64,000 nt of DNA, taken from NCBI GenBank assembly GCA_045604965.1, contig JAZUPB010000053.1:1-64000 (forward strand), given 5' to 3'. This stretch comes from JAISGQ01 sp045604965. Its GTDB lineage: Bacteria > Bacillota > Clostridia > Oscillospirales > Acutalibacteraceae. The first letter of the stretch is position 1, and every line of letters starts with the position of its first letter. Both the position numbers and the translations under genes were made by a program. Below are positions 42,403 to 51,190 of this stretch, in pieces. The notes under the pieces are model-generated. The model searched no databases and was not told the DNA's origin. It worked only from the letters and a program-made list of their open reading frames with translations.

Positions 42403-43572
42403 ATGAAGAAAAATATATTTCTTTCTGCCATGGCAGTTTTGCTTATACTGACCACCCTTTTCAGCTCTTCTCTGTATTCAGCCAAGGCTGCTCCTGTCGT
42501 TGAATCAGAAAAAACTTCCTATGAAAACCGTTCTCTCGGCTTTCCACTCTCACTGCTTAAGGAATGTGCAAAAAGCGGTGAAAATGTTCTTATTTCTCCG
42601 CTGTGCGCTTCCACATCTCTCACCGCTGCAGCATTGGGTGCTTCCGAAAACACAAGGGCTCAGCTTGAAAATGTGCTGACTTCGGGCAGTGATCTTTCTG
42701 AGTATGCCGCTTGGGTTGGATCGGTTCTTTCAGGCAGTGACTGTGCGCTGTCTCTTTGGGTCAGCAATGACGGTCGCCTTGAGCTCAGCGAGGATTATGC
42801 AAAACAGGTCAAGAGCACATTGTCTGCAGATATTTTTGTCTCTGATTTCAGCAATGCCGCTGATTCTATGAACAGTTGGGTCCAGAGTGCCACTGACGGA
42901 AAGATAAGCTCCATTGTAGAAGATATTCCTCCCGAGGCTGTTATGTACATTCTTTCCGCTCTCACCTTTGACGGTGAATGGAAAATGCCGTACACTTCCG
43001 AAAACATATCGGAAGGTGAATTCACTTCTTCGGACGGTACTGTTTATAGCGCGGAATTTATGATGTCCACCGAAAATATTTATCTCGAAAATGAACTTTC
43101 AACAGGCTTTGCTAAGCAGTATACCGATGGCAGCAGCTTTGTTGCTCTTCTTCCCAATGAAGGCACAAGTATTTCGGAGCTTATTGCTTCTTTGGATTCT
43201 GAATCATTTGATTCATTGATGTCCTCTGCTCAGCAGAAAAACGTACGGTGCGCTCTGCCGAAGTTTACCGCAGAAAACAAGCTGTCTCTGTCCGACGCAG
43301 TTATTGCAATGGGCGCTCCTGATGCTTTTTCTTCAAAAGATGCAGACTTCTCTGCACTCGGTGCAAAAAACGGCAATGTTTATATCAGCGATTTTCTTCA
43401 CAATTGCTATCTTAATGTAGATGAATCCGGAACACAAGGCGGCGCTGCATCCGGTATTGAAGTTTCAATAAAAAGCGCTCCTTCAGATTCTGTAATACTC
43501 AACAGACCTTTTGTATATTTCATCGTTAAAAACGGCGAGTTCCTGTTTGCAGGTATTCTTGAAAAAATGTAA
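42403..43572 (+). CDS. secreted serpin-family protease inhibitor
   Basis: 389 residues. Signal peptide at 1-30 (LSAMAVLLILTTLFSSSLYS, AKA cleavage). Serpin core: SPLCASTSLTAAALGASENT near 66, YILSALTFDGEW, FVALLPNEGTS, and the hinge of the reactive-centre loop DESGTQGGAASGIEV (about 344-358) before NRPFVYFI. The small residues in the hinge are those needed for loop insertion, so it should be inhibitory. Gut Firmicutes serpins of this type (for example the siropins of Eubacterium siraeum) inhibit host neutrophil elastase. GGAGGGG precedes ATG 42403. Confidence 0.92.
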   Translation: MKKNIFLSAMAVLLILTTLFSSSLYSAKAAPVVESEKTSYENRSLGFPLSLLKECAKSGENVLISPLCASTSLTAAALGASENTRAQLENVLTSGSDLSEYAAWVGSVLSGSDCALSLWVSNDGRLELSEDYAKQVKSTLSADIFVSDFSNAADSMNSWVQSATDGKISSIVEDIPPEAVMYILSALTFDGEWKMPYTSENISEGEFTSSDGTVYSAEFMMSTENIYLENELSTGFAKQYTDGSSFVALLPNEGTSISELIASLDSESFDSLMSSAQQKNVRCALPKFTAENKLSLSDAVIAMGAPDAFSSKDADFSALGAKNGNVYISDFLHNCYLNVDESGTQGGAASGIEVSIKSAPSDSVILNRPFVYFIVKNGEFLFAGILEKM

Positions 43573-43596
43573 CTGTTTTATCTTTCGTTATATTGC

Positions 43597-43635
43597 AAAG
43601 ACACAGCCAATGCAATTTGCATTGGCTGTGTCTTT
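43597..43635. terminator. bidirectional terminator
   Basis: A 19-bp perfect stem (43597-43615 with 43617-43635; core ACACAGCCAATGC), shared by the serpin gene and the convergent greA. Confidence 0.85.
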
Positions 43636-44137
43636 AATACTGTGTCAGTTCTGCGCTGCCGTCGTCATATCCTTTTTCTATTGATCGGATAACAGCATAA
43701 TAAGTGTAGCTTTCGTTTGCTTCCACCTTTACTCTGTCTCCAACCTTTTTTCCGAGTATGGCTTTCCCAAGTGGCGCATCTTTGCTCACAAGCCCCGAAA
43801 GAGGATCTATTCGCACAGTGGTTACTATTTTATAGTACTCAACTTCGTCACAGTCTTCCATATAAATACCCACTCTGTCATACAAACCTACTGTATCTTC
43901 TGTTGAGGTATCCTCTATTATATGTGCTGTCTTTATCATATTTTTAAGATAGCGTATGCGGCTTTCATTTCGGTTTCGGGCTCGTTTTGCTTCCTTATAT
44001 TCGAAGTTTTCGCTGAGGTCTCCGAATTCACGGCATCTTTTAACTTCCTCCAGCAGAAGCGGTCTCAGACGGCATTCTCTATCGTCTATCTCTTCCTGCA
44101 TCTTCTCTATATCTTTTTTGGTCAGCTCGTTATGCAT
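43634..44137 (-). CDS. greA: transcription elongation factor GreA/GreB
   Basis: 167 residues. The N-terminal coiled coil has CREFGDLSENFEYKEAKRARNRNESRI, with the acidic tip that enters the polymerase secondary channel; the C-terminal FKBP-like domain has PLGKAILGKKVGDRV. It rescues back-tracked RNA polymerase. At this length it is an ordinary GreA-like protein. AGGAAAGAGG precedes ATG 44137. Confidence 0.92.
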   Translation of the reverse strand: MHNELTKKDIEKMQEEIDDRECRLRPLLLEEVKRCREFGDLSENFEYKEAKRARNRNESRIRYLKNMIKTAHIIEDTSTEDTVGLYDRVGIYMEDCDEVEYYKIVTTVRIDPLSGLVSKDAPLGKAILGKKVGDRVKVEANESYTYYAVIRSIEKGYDDGSAELTQY

Positions 44138-44260
44138 ATCTTTGCCTCTTTCCTTTTTATCCTGTATATTCTATCCCTTGTCCGCTGCAATGTCAAACAG
44201 TTTGACATTTACTTAATATTGGGTTATCATTAAATAAAACATATCAAGGAAGTGTTTTTT

Positions 44261-44662
44261 ATGAATTACAGAGTCAAATGTCCAAAATGCGGTAACGTTC
44301 TTGATGTTACTGGCTCTCTCCCCTGCCCCAAGTGCGGCACTCCCATCGATATTAATCTCGGCGGCATGGTTCAGATCTACCGTATGGGTTCTCCTATCGG
44401 TGTAGCTGCAGGCTATGGCATTTATCTCGACGGTCAGCCTATGGGGCATCTTGCAAACAAGCAGAGCATCCTTATCCCCATCCCCTTCGGCAATCATCAG
44501 CTTCATATGACCTGCGGTATGACTCGAAGATGCAAAGATCTCCTTTTCAATGTATCTCCCGAATCTCCCAATGTCTATGCAAAGGCTCACCTCAAGCCCG
44601 GTTTCTGGACTAACACCATCGTCGTCGAATTTGCAAATCCCGCCGAAATGCCCAACGAATAA
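44261..44662 (+). CDS. zinc-ribbon protein of unknown function
   Basis: 133 residues from ATG 44261 (AAGGAAG upstream). N-terminal zinc ribbon CPKCGNVLDVTG ... CPKCGTPIDI (residues 7-31), then a beta-rich domain with repeated glycines (GIYLDGQPMGHLANKQ, PIPFGNHQLHMTCG). The C-terminal part could bind a ligand or partner; I recognise no named family. Confidence 0.65.
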   Translation: MNYRVKCPKCGNVLDVTGSLPCPKCGTPIDINLGGMVQIYRMGSPIGVAAGYGIYLDGQPMGHLANKQSILIPIPFGNHQLHMTCGMTRRCKDLLFNVSPESPNVYAKAHLKPGFWTNTIVVEFANPAEMPNE

Positions 44663-44677
44663 TTTACCGCTTCTGAT

Positions 44678-44710
44678 AAAAACTCCCACATTGAATATGT
44701 GGGAGTTTTT
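44678..44710. terminator. bidirectional terminator
   Basis: AAAAACTCCCACAT (44678-44691) with ATGTGGGAGTTTTT (44697-44710), between convergent genes. Confidence 0.85.
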
Positions 44711-44713
44711 GTT

Positions 44714-44896
44714 TTATTCGGATGTTTCTTCCTTATTGTTTTCTTCTGTTTTATTCTCGTCTTCGCCGTTTGCCCAGTCGTCAACCTTATTGACAACATT
44801 CGCACCAGTCTTGATAAGTGTCTTTCCCAGATCACGAAATGCGTGACCAAGACCCTTTCCTGTTTCCTTCCAGCTATCCTTCAAGCTGTCAGCCAT
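44714..44896 (-). CDS. small conserved-looking protein
   Basis: 60 residues. The first half is an amphipathic helix (MADSLKDSWKETGKGLGHAF, then RDLGKTLIKTG), the second half very acidic (NGEDENKTEENNKEE). AAGGAGATG precedes ATG 44896. Similar small proteins occur in ruminococci without known function. The helix might lie on the membrane surface. Confidence 0.6.
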   Translation of the reverse strand: MADSLKDSWKETGKGLGHAFRDLGKTLIKTGANVVNKVDDWANGEDENKTEENNKEETSE

Positions 44897-44987
44897 AATA
44901 ACATCTCCTTTTTAAATTTTATCCGTAAATATTATATGATTTTTCCTCTGTTTTGTCAATAAACCGCTAGCTGCGCAGACATTTGCA

Positions 44988-46316
44988 TCACATTAAATTC
45001 TGACGCAAATCTGCAACCAGCTGCACATAAAACTCACGCACATCAAAACCGGAAATATTTTCTCTGTTTAAATCTATCATATCCCCGTGAGATATACCCC
45101 TGTCACCCGGTGCAGTCAGCAGTTCGAACTTATCCCCCCACTCAAAGGATTTATCAGACACCAGTCCGTCATTTGGGCCGTCAAAATATTTGACCAGGTG
45201 ATATGAAAAATTGAGAGGGAATTTTCCGCTTCTTGCTTTTTTCAGTACTGAACCGAAACTCTGACAGAGTATTCCTTCAGGCATTTTCATTTCTTCATCG
45301 AGTTTCTTACAGCTTTCTTCTGTAAGATCCCTCACTGCTGCCATAAAGTCAGGAGTCGTATCACCAAGCTTTTTAGCCGCAGCATTATATGCCCCTGCAA
45401 CTTTTTTCTGCACTGATACAGGTATTTTTCCAAGGAGATAATCCGCAAAGCCGCAGCCTCTGTGAGGAGTGTTTATGGTTGTTACCGATGCGACATACGG
45501 TGCTGCTCCGCAATATGCGATAGCATAACGGCAATCAAGTCCGCCCTTTGAATGGGCTATGATATTGACTTTTTCGCAGTTGTATTTTTCTGTTATTTCT
45601 TTTATTCGCTTTGCAAGCTCTTCTGCGCTGTCCTTTATTGATAACGCAGACTGATGCTCACCATAAAACACCGTTGCACCGTTGAGCTCCAGCTGCTTCG
45701 GTATTCTGCCCCAGTAATTGAGCAGATTGCTGTCTCTGAAAAATACTCCGTGCACTAAAAGTATCGGGTATTTGGTTTTGCATATCTGCAGTGCTTTGCG
45801 CTCATTATTCAGCCTGTGTTTTTCGGACTCCATATTCACTTCTGCAAGTGTTGTCTTTATTATATTCTTAAGAGCAAAAAGATGAGCGATCGGTATCATT
45901 CCGCAAAGTATTCCTATAACTCTGTGCTTTATTCCAAGCTGCGTGGAAGTACAGTATACACATATTATACCGTTCCAGAACAAAAACGCCTGCATCAGAA
46001 TACACATAAGTACACTGAATATATAGTCTACATAGCTGCCCGGGATAAGTACAAATGCAATAACAATATGATATATTACAGAAATTACGGTTGTTATTGC
46101 AAAAAGAAGCAGTGCCTGTGCTCCGTGATTGCATATCTTCATACGCATGCCGTAAACTCTCTTATTAACAAAGCCAATGACTGCATTAGCAAAAATAAAA
46201 ATCGGAATAACTGCCGCCAATATCAGCGGATCTTCCTTTATTAAGATATATGAGTTTGACGCAAATGCATACAGAATTGTAAATAATAATATTGAGATAA
46301 TATTTGTTTTTCTCAT
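44988..46316 (-). CDS. lipase-like alpha/beta hydrolase with membrane N-terminus
   Basis: 442 residues from ATG 46316 (AAGGTGG upstream). Four hydrophobic helices in the first 155 residues, then a hydrolase domain: YPILLVHGVFFRD (oxyanion region), NIIAHSKGGLDCRYA with the nucleophile Ser in AHSKGG, and late Asp/His candidates in PNDGLVS and GISHGD. The pattern is that of triacylglycerol lipases or esterases. The membrane anchor suggests action on lipids at the inner surface or outside of the membrane. Substrate unknown. Confidence 0.8.
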   Translation of the reverse strand: MRKTNIISILLFTILYAFASNSYILIKEDPLILAAVIPIFIFANAVIGFVNKRVYGMRMKICNHGAQALLLFAITTVISVIYHIVIAFVLIPGSYVDYIFSVLMCILMQAFLFWNGIICVYCTSTQLGIKHRVIGILCGMIPIAHLFALKNIIKTTLAEVNMESEKHRLNNERKALQICKTKYPILLVHGVFFRDSNLLNYWGRIPKQLELNGATVFYGEHQSALSIKDSAEELAKRIKEITEKYNCEKVNIIAHSKGGLDCRYAIAYCGAAPYVASVTTINTPHRGCGFADYLLGKIPVSVQKKVAGAYNAAAKKLGDTTPDFMAAVRDLTEESCKKLDEEMKMPEGILCQSFGSVLKKARSGKFPLNFSYHLVKYFDGPNDGLVSDKSFEWGDKFELLTAPGDRGISHGDMIDLNRENISGFDVREFYVQLVADLRQNLM

Positions 46317-46372
46317 TTTACCACCTTTTTTAATATCCGTTATAATATCCACATCACTCTTACAAACATCTG

Positions 46373-46957
46373 TTAACCCCTACAGCTCTGATTGAAGATT
46401 TCCTCATTCGGATGCTTTGCCTCAATTATGTGTTCAGATGCCCATTTGCTGTAATTATCGCGGTAAAACGCTTTGTATTCATCAAAGCTCATTTTACAGT
46501 TAACTCCAAGCAGCTCCATTCGAACTCCAAAAACATCCGCCATAACATCCATCTGCTTCATTCCGTTTTTTATATAAAAGCTTTTTCGCTTTTTTCTTTT
46601 GTCAGAATCTCTGCACTGTTCATACTCGCTTTCTATTTCAACAAAAACAGCTTTTCCCTTATACTTTCCAAATATCATCTGAAGCATTTTAGACCCAAAA
46701 CCCTGTCCGCGGTGCTTACTTCCAACAGCAAAATAATCAATAAGTACGGTTTCTTCGCTGTTGATCGTTGTTGCAAATCCTATAAATTCATTTTCCTTAA
46801 TACAATACCACACGTCAGCTTTACCGCTTTCATACATTTTACGTATAATTGAAAACGGTTTTCTTTCAGTTCTTGGAAATGCTTTGCGGTACAAGCTATA
46901 CATTTTTCTCCAGTGACTGTTCTTTTCCGGTCTGATTATATTTACTGAAAACATCAT
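46373..46957 (-). CDS. GNAT family N-acetyltransferase
   Basis: About 194 residues from ATG 46957 (AAGGAG upstream; ATG 46954 is equally possible). Acetyl-CoA binding motif A is VLIDYFAVGSKHRGQGFGSKML, and motif B follows with KAVFVEIES and RKSFYIKNGMKQ. Substrate not predictable. Confidence 0.85.
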   Translation of the reverse strand: MMFSVNIIRPEKNSHWRKMYSLYRKAFPRTERKPFSIIRKMYESGKADVWYCIKENEFIGFATTINSEETVLIDYFAVGSKHRGQGFGSKMLQMIFGKYKGKAVFVEIESEYEQCRDSDKRKKRKSFYIKNGMKQMDVMADVFGVRMELLGVNCKMSFDEYKAFYRDNYSKWASEHIIEAKHPNEEIFNQSCRG

Positions 46958-47144
46958 TTTTCTCCTTGGCATTGCAATTAATTATTAATATACCACCTTG
47001 TGTTTTTTATATCAAGTCTTCTTTATACTGCGTGTTTCCCCTTTTGTTAATAAAATAAATCATTTTATTCCATATCTTATTCCATTTTCTGTAATATTAA
47101 GTCCATATGACTCTGATAAACTTATTTAAAAGGGAGGAATTAAA

Positions 47145-47867
47145 ATGGACAATAGTGATGCAAAACTCAGTTTGAGCAGTAAAAAGAAGCTTTCTCTGCG
47201 TATTATTTTGCTTCGTACTGTTTTTGTTTTATTAATTATCGGAATATTGGGATTAATTTATATATATTCAGTCAACGCTTACGTAAAACATACTGCCTCT
47301 AAGCATATTATTTCTGCGCAGGATGCTCAATCAATAGATCCCGATTGTATTCTGGTTCTCGGCGCCGGTGTCAGCGACGACGGAGTTCCCAGTCTTTTGC
47401 TTCGTGACCGTCTTGATACAGGTATAGCGCTATATATGGACGGTGTATCTAATCGCCTTCTGATGAGCGGCGATCACGGCCGCAAGGATTATGACGAGGT
47501 TAATTCTATGAAAGATTATGCGGTGAGCAAAGGTGCGGAAAGCAGCGAAGTCTTTGCCGATCACGCCGGATTTTCCACCTACGAGAGTATGTATCGTGCA
47601 AGAGATGTTTTTGGTGCTCAGAAAATAATCATTGTCACTCAGGAATATCACCTTTACCGTGCTGTATACATAGCCCGTCAGCTTGGTCTCGATGCTTACG
47701 GCGTCGCCTGCAGGGATGTCCGTTACAGCGGACAGACATACAGGGATGCCCGTGAGGTTTTAGCCAGAAATAAGGATTTTATATACTGTATGCTTGAGCC
47801 TGAGCCCTGGTCAGTGGGTGAGCTTCGTTATCCTCTTGACGGTAATGCAAGCTCAACTGACGGTTGA
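47145..47867 (+). CDS. SanA/YdcF-like (DUF218) membrane protein
   Basis: 240 residues. One N-terminal helix (about 22-43), then a DUF218 domain: CILVLGAGVSDDGVPSLLLRDR, RLLMSGDHGRKDYDEV, ADHAGFSTYESMYRA, VTQEYHLYRAVYIARQLG. The family includes SanA and YdcF, envelope proteins linked to cell-wall permeability. The domain should face outside. AGGGAGG precedes ATG 47145. Confidence 0.88.
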   Translation: MDNSDAKLSLSSKKKLSLRIILLRTVFVLLIIGILGLIYIYSVNAYVKHTASKHIISAQDAQSIDPDCILVLGAGVSDDGVPSLLLRDRLDTGIALYMDGVSNRLLMSGDHGRKDYDEVNSMKDYAVSKGAESSEVFADHAGFSTYESMYRARDVFGAQKIIIVTQEYHLYRAVYIARQLGLDAYGVACRDVRYSGQTYRDAREVLARNKDFIYCMLEPEPWSVGELRYPLDGNASSTDG

Positions 47868-47881
47868 GCCCCTATATGTTT

Positions 47882-47918
47882 AAAACCACCTGAGAAGTTA
47901 CTCTTCTCAGGTGGTTTT
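47882..47918. terminator. bidirectional terminator
   Basis: AAAACCACCTGAGAAG (47882-47897) with CTTCTCAGGTGGTTTT (47903-47918). Confidence 0.9.
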
Positions 47919-48230
47919 TCAGAAGCAGAAATATGGCAGATCTTTATATTGCTTCGGAACTTTTCTGATGTCATATACACCATTGAGCACCTCTGTTTTT
48001 GCTGCCTTTCCATCACAGATGTATCGGTTCAGATAATAGATGAAATCTTCTGCATCGTAACACAGACACACTTCACCGTCAACTATCTCACGATATTCTT
48101 TTGCATCAGGGCTATTGCAAAGCCAGTCTGTACAGAAATCCATACAGTATTTTCTGAAATTGTCTGCAATCTCATCGGGTACGCTGTATACCGATATCTC
48201 TCCGTCTGCACTGAGCAACACATTTTTCAT
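47919..48230 (-). CDS. hypothetical protein downstream of slipin
   Basis: 103 residues from ATG 48230 (AAAGGA upstream); the longer frame overlaps the slipin gene's end. Contains several cysteines (YCMDFCTDWLC) and GEVCLCYDAEDFIYYLNRY. I do not recognise it. It lies 25 nt after the slipin gene on the same strand and may be the last gene of the rtcB operon. Confidence 0.55.
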   Translation of the reverse strand: MKNVLLSADGEISVYSVPDEIADNFRKYCMDFCTDWLCNSPDAKEYREIVDGEVCLCYDAEDFIYYLNRYICDGKAAKTEVLNGVYDIRKVPKQYKDLPYFCF

Positions 48231-48255
48231 AAGGCACGTTCCTTTCTTATGTATA

Positions 48256-49362
48256 TTATTTTCTTTCGCTCCTGCACAGTGCACCCAACTGACCGAGCAG
48301 GTCAGCACCGCCCGAGACACTGATAGAGTCTACTCTTTCGCAGATTCTCTCCAGATACTCGAGCTCCTTAAGACGCATAAGTGTGGGGTTTTCCTCCATC
48401 ATACGCGCTGTGTTCAGCAGGCTTCTCGTGGAAGCTACCTCTTCACGGCGTACAATGACACTTGCCTGCGCCTGCTTTTCTGCCACCAAGACAGTGTTCA
48501 TTATCTCTCGGATATCACCGGGGATGATAACATCCTTGATGCCTCCGTTTGAAAACTCACACCAGCTTCCGCAGTCTGATTTTCTCAGACGCTGGAGCAT
48601 AAAGCCTGAAAACTCAGACTTTTTCTCCAGAAGCTCTTCGAGCTTCAGTCCGCCTACATAATCACGCAGGGCAAGCTGAGCATTCAAGCGAAGCTGTTCC
48701 TCTCCGTTTGCAAGGCTCTCGGCGTACATTTTCGGATCAGTTACGGTATACTCGAGAGCCATAGTAACACGTACTGTCACTTTATCGGCGGTAAGGAGCT
48801 CCTGGGCAGGAAGTCCGAGCAGCTGTTTTGCGACATTTACATATCTTGCAGTTACTTCTGTACCGTTCTTCCAGAAGCGGTACACTCCTGTAGGCAGCTG
48901 ACGCACAAAGCGATTGTCATAATAAAGCATTGCAACTGTACCGATAGGCACAGAAACAGTGCTCATATACAGGCCGTCGGCTGCACCGATCAATTCACGG
49001 GGAAAATCTTCGGAGACCTCCGGATCTTCAGGTGTAAACATCTTTATTTCCACCTGCTCAAAGAGATTCCAGTAAAGCAGATTGCATCCGCTTGCACACT
49101 GTACATGCACGCCATCCGCAACTATAAACGCAAAGGAATTCTTGGGAACATTCTGCAAAACGGTGTTTTCAGCAAAGAACTTATCCTCGCAAAGCTTCTT
49201 TACGGGGATAGAGCAGGTGTCCACCTCACCCTTTGCAGTAACTGTCTTCACAGTATATCCGAGCATTTCGGAATAACGGTACACACCGGGAGTAAGCACT
49301 TTTTCAAACTTGCCGTTTCTTACAAGGTATCCTATCTGATTTTCATTGATTATGTATTTCAT
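48256..49362 (-). CDS. slipin/Band-7 (SPFH) domain protein of the RNA-repair locus
   Basis: About 368 residues from ATG 49362. The N-terminus YIINENQIGYLVRNGKFEKVL and TPGVYRY, then VPIGTVAMLYYDNRFVRQLPTGVYRFWKNG and VRVTMALEYTVTDPKMY, form an SPFH core. A helical C-terminus with VAEKQAQASVIVRREEVASTR is typical of slipins and stomatin-like proteins. There is no clear N-terminal membrane helix. Slipin-like proteins recur beside RtcB in bacterial RNA-repair loci; their role there is not settled. It follows the structured RNA region at 49392-49780 and rtcB. Confidence 0.8.
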   Translation of the reverse strand: MKYIINENQIGYLVRNGKFEKVLTPGVYRYSEMLGYTVKTVTAKGEVDTCSIPVKKLCEDKFFAENTVLQNVPKNSFAFIVADGVHVQCASGCNLLYWNLFEQVEIKMFTPEDPEVSEDFPRELIGAADGLYMSTVSVPIGTVAMLYYDNRFVRQLPTGVYRFWKNGTEVTARYVNVAKQLLGLPAQELLTADKVTVRVTMALEYTVTDPKMYAESLANGEEQLRLNAQLALRDYVGGLKLEELLEKKSEFSGFMLQRLRKSDCGSWCEFSNGGIKDVIIPGDIREIMNTVLVAEKQAQASVIVRREEVASTRSLLNTARMMEENPTLMRLKELEYLERICERVDSISVSGGADLLGQLGALCRSERK

Positions 49363-49389
49363 ATCTGTCAATCCTTTCAAATCTTATCT

Positions 49390-49427
49390 TTATAAAACGG
49401 AATTTCCGATTGTATGCGTAAATTCCG
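49390..49427 (-). terminator. hairpin with T run at the end of the noncoding RNA
   Basis: CGGAATTT and AAATTCCG (49427-49420 and 49405-49398 on the minus strand) form a perfect 8-bp stem with a 14-nt loop, followed by TTTTATA. It would release the RNA before the slipin gene, or limit read-through into it. Confidence 0.55.
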
Positions 49428-49780
49428 GCTGAATTGCCACGTTGCATCGGCGGAGCGAAAATTGAGCAGTATCGTCGGGGTGCGGTCATTAAGATGGCAA
49501 CCCTTCTGATTGCTGCGGTATCCTTTCCGCTGCATAGCCTCCGTTCCGCTGAGCATATGCGGCACACGCCGTATATGCTCAGGCAAATCAGCCTTCCTTC
49601 ACTTGAATGTGAGCATAAATGATCCCTAATCATCTGCAAAATTGCTGCCAGCGCTGTCTTTTCAGGACAGTGGCGGAATTGAACCGCCTACACATTCTTC
49701 AGCCTGCGGCACGCCCAACGCTTAAAAAGCCGGCGCCTCACGGACGGACCTTTTTGCTATGTCCAAGACCGACGAAATGC
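49392..49780 (-). ncRNA. structured noncoding RNA between rtcB and slipin, with tRNA-like module
   Basis: About 390 nt without any plausible gene, read on the minus strand from rtcB toward the slipin gene. The 5' part has a T-arm of exact tRNA consensus, GGCGG-TTCAATT-CCGCC (49688-49672), closed by GGACA (49764-49760) / TGTCC (49669-49665), with an anticodon-like stem GGCGC (49737-49733) / GTGCC (49712-49708). It lacks a normal D-arm and CCA. Next come CTGTC/GACAG (about 49670-49654, an alternative), a very stable 14-bp hairpin CTGAGCATAT...ATATGCTCAG (49582-49549), GCGG/CCGC near 49530-49513, and a GTTG-CATC/GATG-CAAC helix. It ends at a terminator-like hairpin. It may be a Y-RNA-like partner, as YrlA is for RtcB operons elsewhere. 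Confidence 0.6.
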
Positions 49781-49816
49781 AAGCTGTTAATTAATATATA
49801 AAAACCCTTTCGGTTT

Positions 49817-51049
49817 TTATCCCTTGATAACTGCTGCGGTTTTAAGGCGTCTGACAGGCTTTACGCAGTCAGACTGATTTTTCATAACCTCATCAATATC
49901 CTTGTAAGCAAAGCGGCTTTCCTCTGCTACGTCCTGACGGTCACGTTTTCCGAGAACTACCCCTTGCTTTTTGAGGTCTTCCATAACAGACTGGACAGAG
50001 AATTTTTCCATTGCACCTTTTCTCGAATACAGTCTTCCTGCTCCGTGAGAAGATGTGCAGAAGCTTTCCTCGTTTCCCAGTCCTTCCACTACATAGCTGT
50101 AAGAGCCCATTGCACCGGGTATTACTGCCAGCTCACCTGCACGTGCTCTGACTGCACCTTTGCGATGTATCCAAAGATCGTGCCCATTATGATGCTCAAT
50201 AGCCGCATAATTATGGTGACAGTTTATCTCCTGTGAAAACACTGTCTGCTGACGGGTAAAATCATATACTCTGCGTGAGAATATTTCTTTTACCACACTT
50301 ATCATTTTCGAGCGGTTTTCAGCCGCGAAGTCCATCGCAAGATTCATCCAGGCAATGTAATCCTTTCCTTCCTGTGTATCAATCGGCAGAAATGCCAGAT
50401 CCCAATTGGAAGGCACAGTTGAATACCATTTCTCGTTGAGATTTCTTGCAATTTTATTGAAATATTTACATACCTTAAGTCCGAAGTGGCGGCTGCCGGA
50501 ATGGAGCATCAAACCGATATATCCGTCATCATCAACCTGGATCTCAATAAAGTGGTTTCCGCCGCCGAGGGTTCCTATCTGATAATATCCGTCTGAAAGA
50601 CTGTCGATCAGATCCTGCTGTCTTGCAAACATATCAACGTTTGCAGCAGCTCTGTCAATGGCCTCACAGGGATGCATTGTATCGTGATGACTGAATCCTA
50701 CGGGAATGCTTCGCATTATATCGCTGACAATAAGCTTCATCAGCGAGCCGCTGCCTGTTGCGATATCCTTGACGGAATCAATATGGATATTGGTTGAGGC
50801 AAAGCTCATTCCGCATCCTATATCCACTCCAACTGCGTTAGGCACTATAACGTCCTTTGTTGCAAGAACTCCGCCTATAGGCATTCCGTAGCCCGCGTGA
50901 GTGTCGGGCATAAGGCATATTCTGTCAGCTGCAAAAGGTAAGTTCGAAAGATTGTCCGCCTGTCTGCGGCACTCCGGTTCGAGCTGTCCTTCATTTTCAA
51001 GCCATACCTTTATAGGCAGTCTGTTTTTCTCCTCTTTAATAACGAACAT
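49817..51049 (-). CDS. rtcB: RNA-splicing ligase RtcB
   Basis: 410 residues from ATG 51049 (GGAGGTG upstream, 6 nt); an in-frame GTG at 51058 lies inside that site. Metal ligands are visible in VGVDIGCGMS, GGGNHFIE, HSGSRHFG and the CHHNYAA stretch; the guanylated histidine is in TSSHGAGR. RtcB joins RNA 2',3'-cyclic phosphate or 3'-phosphate ends to 5'-OH ends using GTP and Mn2+, so it repairs cleaved tRNA or rRNA. A short GAAA-loop hairpin (49800-49818) abuts the stop. No archease or RtcA is encoded nearby. The divergent WYL genes are the likely regulators. Confidence 0.95.
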   Translation of the reverse strand: MFVIKEEKNRLPIKVWLENEGQLEPECRRQADNLSNLPFAADRICLMPDTHAGYGMPIGGVLATKDVIVPNAVGVDIGCGMSFASTNIHIDSVKDIATGSGSLMKLIVSDIMRSIPVGFSHHDTMHPCEAIDRAAANVDMFARQQDLIDSLSDGYYQIGTLGGGNHFIEIQVDDDGYIGLMLHSGSRHFGLKVCKYFNKIARNLNEKWYSTVPSNWDLAFLPIDTQEGKDYIAWMNLAMDFAAENRSKMISVVKEIFSRRVYDFTRQQTVFSQEINCHHNYAAIEHHNGHDLWIHRKGAVRARAGELAVIPGAMGSYSYVVEGLGNEESFCTSSHGAGRLYSRKGAMEKFSVQSVMEDLKKQGVVLGKRDRQDVAEESRFAYKDIDEVMKNQSDCVKPVRRLKTAAVIKG

Positions 51050-51084
51050 AAGCTTCACCTCCGTGTATTTTTATTTTGTGTTCG

Positions 51085-51163
51085 TTTGCAAGCAAATATT
51101 ACCATAGCGTTTTACCTTTATCGTGTAAAAAAAGTTGCGACATCTTTTTCTTGCTGATATAAT
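51085..51163. promoter_or_regulatory. divergent promoters of rtcB and the WYL genes
   Basis: Toward rtcB: TTTACA (51129-51124), 17 nt, weak -10 TATGGT (51106-51101). Toward the WYL genes: TTGCGA (51135-51140), 17 nt, TATAAT (51158-51163). The two -35 boxes are only about 5 bp apart. A perfect TTTGC-AA-GCAAA repeat (51085-51096) lies at the rtcB start point and may be an operator. The weak -10 fits a gene that needs activation. Confidence 0.7.
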
Positions 51164-51190
51164 TACTTCACAACGCAGGGAGGCAGAAAA

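Noticed and set aside
49343..49639. 98-codon minus-strand frame inside the structured RNA region
   Set aside because: It overlaps the long perfect hairpin and the terminator-like stem, has no ribosome site, and its peptide looks random and runs into the slipin start.
49660..49770. A normal tRNA gene on the minus strand (perfect T-arm)
   Set aside because: The acceptor pairs over only five bases, no proper D-arm or seven-base anticodon loop can be drawn, and no CCA or discriminator follows. I kept it as a tRNA-like module.
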